Shown in pieces: positions 59,859 through 64,000 of a stretch of DNA of 64,000 bases. This DNA comes from an uncultured Phycisphaerales bacterium. Its GTDB lineage: Bacteria; Planctomycetota; Phycisphaerae; WQYP01. The notes under the pieces were generated by a model, which saw only the letters and a program-made list of their open reading frames with translations, made no database searches and was not told the DNA's origin. The position numbers and the translations under genes were made by a program. The stretch's first letter is position 1; every line of letters begins with the position of its first letter. Location: the NCBI GenBank assembly GCA_903845195.1, contig CAIMWO010000061.1:18796-82795 (forward strand), read 5' to 3'.

Positions 59859-60082
59859 CAAGACGGCATGTCTTTGGCCCCATCGGGGCCACGGATTTTA
59901 GCCACGGGTGGAGCGGCGCAGTCGCCGCGGAACCCGTGGATAATGTTATATATATTTAGCTCGCCCCGGCAGGGGCGAAGGAAATCATCCCCCCCAACCC
60001 AACTATTCCCTATGCACCAGACGCCTGCTCCCAATCACACTCGCTAGTCCCTTCTGCGTCACACTCCGGACGCTCCTTCTTG
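59859..60082 (+). repeat. Multi-hairpin element R3
   Basis: Same hairpin order as R2, with the long stem at 59902-59939, and the same tail as R1 (CTATGCACCAGACGC, then GCTAGT and CGGACGCT). It lies between the LRR gene and the Roc-TIR gene. 60083-60250 holds a CATGC-TTGA-GCATG hairpin (60161-60175) and no gene. Confidence 0.85.
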
Positions 60083-60250
60083 AATCTAGCTTCTTGATTC
60101 CACCTCCCGCCCGCTCGTTTTCAACCACAGAGAACACCCAGGACATGGAGCTTTGTTCGGAGTTCATGCTTGAGCATGCGTCGAAGGCAGGCGGATTCAA
60201 CCACGAAGGCTCAGTGATCGTCCACAGATCTTGCAGTGGCGCGCGATGGC

Positions 60251-63070
60251 TCAGACACCTCGCGCGGGCCGCATGGATTCTAGATGTTTCTGCAGACTCT
60301 TCGCCACGTCTGTCCATGCCGAGTCGCGGTCGGCCCACAGCTTGACGGCTTTCGCATCCTTGGGCAGAGCCTGAAGTTTCTGGAAGAGAGCGCTATTCCA
60401 GTTGCAATCGCGAACAATGATCGGAATCACTACCGCATTGCCCTTCTCGTGCTGCTGCATGGCAAACTTCATCTCGATATCGTAGCAGTAGTCAGAGGCG
60501 ATGAAGTCCGAACTCACGAGCAACAGAATGATGTTGGCGGCCTTAATGTTCTCGTCAATGGCTTTCTCCCACTCCTTGCCGGGCGGAATCATCCGCATGC
60601 TCCAAGTGTCGAGCTTGCCTTGCCGCTTGAGCAAGGCGAGGTGCGTTTCGAGCTCAAGTTTAAACTCCTCGTCCTTGCTCGAGTAGCTATAGAACAGTCG
60701 CAGCGGTTTGTTGTCTGACGTACCCATGGCGGTGCGAGCTCCTTCCAAATCGATACCTTCAAGCAATTCACGGATGTCCACTTCATGAACGGTGCCGCCG
60801 AAAGGAATGGGCGGTTTGAGTACTCCGGCACGCTCATACGCCACGATGTCGTCATACTTCATCACCAGTCCAGGAACGGCCGGAACCGGAACCAGCGATT
60901 GGGGATTGAGCTTGAGTGCCCCATGGATGTAATCGAATTGGCTCCGCACCACCGCCAGCAGTCGCCGCCGGGAATCCTTGGCCCCGATGACGGCGATCTC
61001 CACACACCCCTCTTGAATATCCGCGCGGATGAGCGATAAATTCCCCTCGAACTTGAGAATGACCCCGCTACGCCAACGCGGCTGATTCTCGCTGTGGAAA
61101 TACGTGCGGACAATGAAACGCGGTATAAGACCTTCGGGCAGGATGTCGTACTGGTAGCGGAAGCGAACAGCGCGGCCGTCGTCGAACTGCTCGGTCTCGG
61201 CGGCCTCGTCCTTGCCGAGGAGTTCGGGAATTAGGTAGCGATTGGCCTGGTCGAACGAAAAACACAAATCAAATTTTCGCATGAGCTCCAAGAGGAACGC
61301 GTGCATGTGCTTGGGATAGACCTTCGGGTCGAGCATAGACTCCAGATCGGAGACCTCCAGCGTGCCCCTTCCCGCCGCAAGCTTGGGTGCATTGAGAATC
61401 TTGTAGATGCCGTTGGTCACCCAATACGGGTTCAGCACGTGCTTGTCGCAGAGTCGGGGATCATCCTTGTAGTTTAGGGCGATACCCAGATCGTGCAGGT
61501 GTGCAGCCAAGCGTTCCTGAGCGATAGTATCGGTCTCTTTGTACTTGGCGCAGATCTCGCGGTAGCGGTCGAAGGTCACGAAATTGTCCTTCATCGTGGC
61601 CAACTCATTCTTGATCGATGCCCAACTGGCAGGGAACTTGGCACGTAACTCAGGAAGATGCTGGTCCACCGACGTCATGATGGCGGCCTTGAGCTTGGCG
61701 ATACCCAGGGGTTTGGGATTGGCGCAGTCGGTCTCCACGAATCCGCGGATGTTAGGATACTTCACCTGCAAAGCGCGACGGTTAAGGTCAAACGGGTGTT
61801 GGCGAAATTTGTTCAGAACAATGAGCACTGGGGAATCTGCCGCGAGCGTGGAAATCGTCTTCAGCCAGTACTCGGCGTCAGCATCCTCTCCGCCTTCGCG
61901 CCCGTTCAAGACGACCAGGTAGAGCGAACGCTTGGTCAGGAAGAACTGGTGGGTAGCGTGCATGATTTCCTGCCCGCCGAAATCCCAGATATGGAGCAGA
62001 ATTTTCTCGCGACGATGCAGCTTGAGCGACCATTTGTCGATCTGAATGCCCGGCGTCTTTCCCTGTCGGGCATTGAATCCCTTGCCTCGCAAACGTTTGA
62101 CCAAAGAAGTCTTGCCCACCTCGCCACGTCCGACCAGGATCACTTTGGCTTCGTTGAGCGGGCGGGCGGCGATTTGCGTGCGGAAGTAGTAATCGAGAAT
62201 CGCCTGGGGCGAAGCGGGCTTGGCGGTCCTCCCGAGAACATCTTCAAATGGAGGTCCCAAAATCTCTGGAGGTATACCGAGCGCCGTATTTCCATGGAGG
62301 TATAGCGCCGTGAGTTGAGCCAACGCCGCGATCTCAGGCGGCAGCGCGGTGAGCTGATTATTGGTGACTGCGAGATCCTTCAACGCGGCGAGTTGGCCAA
62401 TCTCCGGCGGAAGCGCTGTGAGCCCATTTCCGCTAGCGTAGAGTGTCTGCAACCTGAGCCGGCCGATTTCTCGCGGCAGGGCGGTCAGCTGGTTGACTGC
62501 GACGTCGAGTCTCTTCAAGGCCCTGCACTGCCCAATCTTCGAAGGAAGCGAAGTGAGTCTATTGTGGCCAAGATGAAGTTCGTGCAAAGACGTGAGCTGG
62601 CCAATCTGCTCCGGCACTGCGACAAGTCGGTTTGACCACAATCTCAGTATTTCCAGAGCAACAAGTTGGCAAATCTCCGGCGGAATCGCTACAAGTTGAT
62701 TGTTCCCCAATTCGAGCATCCGCAAGGTAGCGAGGTGCCCGATCTCCGCTGGCAACGCGGTGAGTTGGTTGCTCGTGAGATTGAGCGTCTGCAAGGCGGT
62801 GAGCTGGCCGATCTCCGGCGGCAGCGCGGTCAGATGGTTGTCCTGGAGGTCGAGCATCTGCAAGGCGGTGAGCTGACCAATCTCCGGCGGCAAGACGATT
62901 AGTTTGTTGCCCCCGAGGTGGAGCGTCTGTAAGGCGGTGAGCTGGCCGATCTCCGGCGGAAGGTGCATCAACCCCATTCCGTCTAGTCTGAGGGCCGTAG
63001 CCGCCCTCTCCTTAGCGCTATTTATGAGCTGGAGGGCCTCCTGATAGGCGACTAGCGCAACCGTGGCCAT
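60251..63070 (-). CDS. LRR-Roc-COR-TIR protein, candidate immune receptor
   Basis: 939 residues. GGGAG lies 8 nt before the ATG. No signal or membrane segment, so cytoplasmic. Residues 30-275: about 11 LRRs of the LPPEIGQLTALQTL type. Roc GTPase about 305-480: P-loop GRGEVGKTS (314-322), DFGGQE (363-368), and LNKF at 419-422 in place of NKxD. A COR-like dimerisation region covers about 500-770. The TIR domain starts LFYSYSSKDEEF (792) and has DTWSMRMIPPGKEWEKAI and SDYCYDIEM with Glu866 at the usual NADase position. The layout matches NLR-like sensing: ligand by LRR, switch by Roc-COR, output by TIR NAD+ cleavage or signalling. A role in phage defence is inferred, not shown. No second effector gene is adjacent. 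Confidence 0.9.
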   Translation of the reverse strand: MATVALVAYQEALQLINSAKERAATALRLDGMGLMHLPPEIGQLTALQTLHLGGNKLIVLPPEIGQLTALQMLDLQDNHLTALPPEIGQLTALQTLNLTSNQLTALPAEIGHLATLRMLELGNNQLVAIPPEICQLVALEILRLWSNRLVAVPEQIGQLTSLHELHLGHNRLTSLPSKIGQCRALKRLDVAVNQLTALPREIGRLRLQTLYASGNGLTALPPEIGQLAALKDLAVTNNQLTALPPEIAALAQLTALYLHGNTALGIPPEILGPPFEDVLGRTAKPASPQAILDYYFRTQIAARPLNEAKVILVGRGEVGKTSLVKRLRGKGFNARQGKTPGIQIDKWSLKLHRREKILLHIWDFGGQEIMHATHQFFLTKRSLYLVVLNGREGGEDADAEYWLKTISTLAADSPVLIVLNKFRQHPFDLNRRALQVKYPNIRGFVETDCANPKPLGIAKLKAAIMTSVDQHLPELRAKFPASWASIKNELATMKDNFVTFDRYREICAKYKETDTIAQERLAAHLHDLGIALNYKDDPRLCDKHVLNPYWVTNGIYKILNAPKLAAGRGTLEVSDLESMLDPKVYPKHMHAFLLELMRKFDLCFSFDQANRYLIPELLGKDEAAETEQFDDGRAVRFRYQYDILPEGLIPRFIVRTYFHSENQPRWRSGVILKFEGNLSLIRADIQEGCVEIAVIGAKDSRRRLLAVVRSQFDYIHGALKLNPQSLVPVPAVPGLVMKYDDIVAYERAGVLKPPIPFGGTVHEVDIRELLEGIDLEGARTAMGTSDNKPLRLFYSYSSKDEEFKLELETHLALLKRQGKLDTWSMRMIPPGKEWEKAIDENIKAANIILLLVSSDFIASDYCYDIEMKFAMQQHEKGNAVVIPIIVRDCNWNSALFQKLQALPKDAKAVKLWADRDSAWTDVAKSLQKHLESMRPARGV
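62330..62990 (-). repeat. Near-identical 69-bp coding repeats of the LRR domain
   Basis: Units starting GTGAGCTGGCCGATCTCCGG (+ strand) recur every 69 bases, most alike between 62750 and 62970. Identity at DNA level, synonymous positions included, indicates recent duplication or gene conversion of repeats. Confidence 0.75.
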
Positions 63071-63857
63071 GGTGTATCTCCCCGCGAAAGGTCAGTTGAT
63101 CGGCATGACGTCGATCAGCGGAGGATAAGTCCAGCCAGCGCCATCGGCAAGAGTTTTTCCGCCCCGAGAGCGTCCTTCCTCCCCCTCATCCCTCCCCCCC
63201 CGCTAAAGCCGTAAACTCCGAACCTTGCCGTTCGTCCCGTCATCTCCGTGACCTCGGTGGGCTCTGTGGTGAAAAACGTTCGGCAATTGGAAATAGGCAC
63301 TCGGCAATAGGAAAAAGAAAAAGGGGCAGACGCACCTCGCAGCGCGCCCACCCCGTCTACGGTCTACTGACTACCGTCTACTTTCCGTCCCTCCCGCCAC
63401 CCATGCACCCCCTCACCCCGCCACCCCATCACTCCTCGCCCCCTCAATCCTCAACCGTCACTCGTCCTCCCGCCCCCGTCATCCCTCCCTAATAATAGTT
63501 GCCCATTTTCTATACGTATGTAGATATCTCTATTATAATAACACACCCACATCTCCCCAGTCTCTTCCCCACCCCATTCTCTCCCCGTGCCCCCGCGGCC
63601 TAAATTCTCTCCCCCGTTTCGTAGTCCTTCGCACATTCCCCGACTTCGTGGCCACTTCGGCGAATCCGTTCCCAATTCTCTCCAAAGCATGCAAAAACTG
63701 CAAAAACACACCTCAAACACTGCAAAACACACTCAAAATGGTGTCAAAACGCGTTCAAAATCGATCCAAATCGATCCAAAATCGCGCGCCACCCGCTGTC
63801 CAAAATGATCGCCCCTCTCCCTCCGCCCCCCTCTGTCACCCGGTCACCCCCTCACCT
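63071..63857. other. Intergenic region, no convincing gene
   Basis: Contains a CTCCGTGACCTCGGTGG-type repeat (63240-63270), the family B repeat, an AT-rich stretch at 63495-63545, and CGATCCAAAT direct repeats near 63764-63785. The longest frame (63451-63732, -) has no recognisable features. Confidence 0.6.
63351..63392 (-). repeat. Family B repeat, copy 2
   Basis: CCGTCTACGGTCTACTGACT then CCGTCTACTTTCCGTCCCTC, with the same tail as 25572-25614. Here it lies in the region upstream of the Roc-TIR gene. Confidence 0.7.
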
Positions 63858-64000
63858 TGTCTGGACTTCCCCACGTTTAGTGGGCGCTCGCAGGTTCGTG
63901 CGCGCTAATGCTCAGCCTCGAACGCTTCGGGGCTTAGATAGCCTAGCGTACTGTGGCGCCTCTGGCGATTGTAATACACCTCGATGAACTCGAAGATCGA
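63858..64000 (-). mobile_element. Right end of an IS3-family element
   Basis: The transposase frame below ends 47 bases before a TGTCTGGACTTCCCC terminus, where TG/CA ends are expected for IS3 elements. The other end is beyond the window. Confidence 0.75.
63905..64000 (-). CDS. IS3-family transposase OrfB, last 31 residues
   Basis: The frame runs in from the window edge and reads [20 protein letters not shown] then [10 protein letters not shown] and stop. This is the typical C-terminal integrase-core tail of IS3-family OrfB. The catalytic DDE residues lie outside the window. Confidence 0.92.
   Translation of the reverse strand, partial: SIFEFIEVYYNRQRRHSTLGYLSPEAFEAEH

Noticed and set aside
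62330..62990. CRISPR array
   Set aside because: The regular 69-base repeats are in-frame LRR coding units without spacers.
63451..63732. 93-codon - strand frame before the IS3 end
   Set aside because: No ribosome site, motif or hydrophobic pattern; Gly/Arg-rich composition.

Overview
The window looks like a chromosomal segment of a GC-rich planctomycete, most likely from the Phycisphaerae side of Planctomycetota. The evidence is a MoxR/DUF58/vWA/DUF4175-like/DUF4159 operon, giant secreted proteins with PQQ-type propellers and glycosidase-like barrels, VTDAGL-type leucine-rich repeats, a GloVer-repeat protein, and a GAF-HlyD protein paired with an M50-HlyD protein. This placement is inference from gene content; no rRNA or tRNA gene was seen. 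By eye the + strand is strongly C-rich over G through most of the window whichever strand is coding, and most genes lie on the - strand, so the - strand is probably the leading strand.

Region 1 (1-20771, all -): MoxR ATPase, DUF58 protein, two vWA membrane proteins, a DUF4175-like membrane protein and a DUF4159 protein run into two very large exported proteins. Several junctions are ATGA stop/start overlaps, so this is probably one transcription unit, and it ties the MoxR/vWA envelope machinery to extracellular sugar-related proteins. Region 2 (20970-30683, -): a PAS hybrid histidine kinase, the GAF-HlyD and M50-HlyD pair, a cytoplasmic sulfite-oxidase-fold protein, a GT-C type membrane glycosyltransferase and a small unknown protein. 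Region 3 (30901-47406): a sugar isomerase/epimerase with a clear terminator, a 21-residue lysine-rich protein, a short HrpA-like helicase, a PD40/GloVer repeat protein, a MuiA-like protein, an MBL-fold hydrolase, a zinc-ribbon membrane protein, CysA behind a good sigma-70 promoter and a palindrome, MgtA, and a processive GT2.

Region 4 (47608-56641): an orphan DNA methyltransferase, ComEC, a GH2 glycosidase, an SRPBCC protein and a secreted sugar dehydrogenase with two haem c motifs. Region 5 (56650-64000) is accessory. It holds three copies of a multi-hairpin element, one of them next to a broken Y1/REP-type transposase; small membrane and LRR proteins; a 939-residue LRR-Roc-COR-TIR protein resembling an immune receptor; and the end of an IS3-family element at the window edge.

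Two window-wide patterns stand out. Short sentence-like repeats of several unrelated families lie at or just beyond stop codons of many genes, in one case supplying the last codons of the gene. Also, 34.0-37.6 kb, 41.0-41.7 kb and 57.2-63.1 kb lack the strong C-over-G bias of their surroundings, which suggests later arrival.
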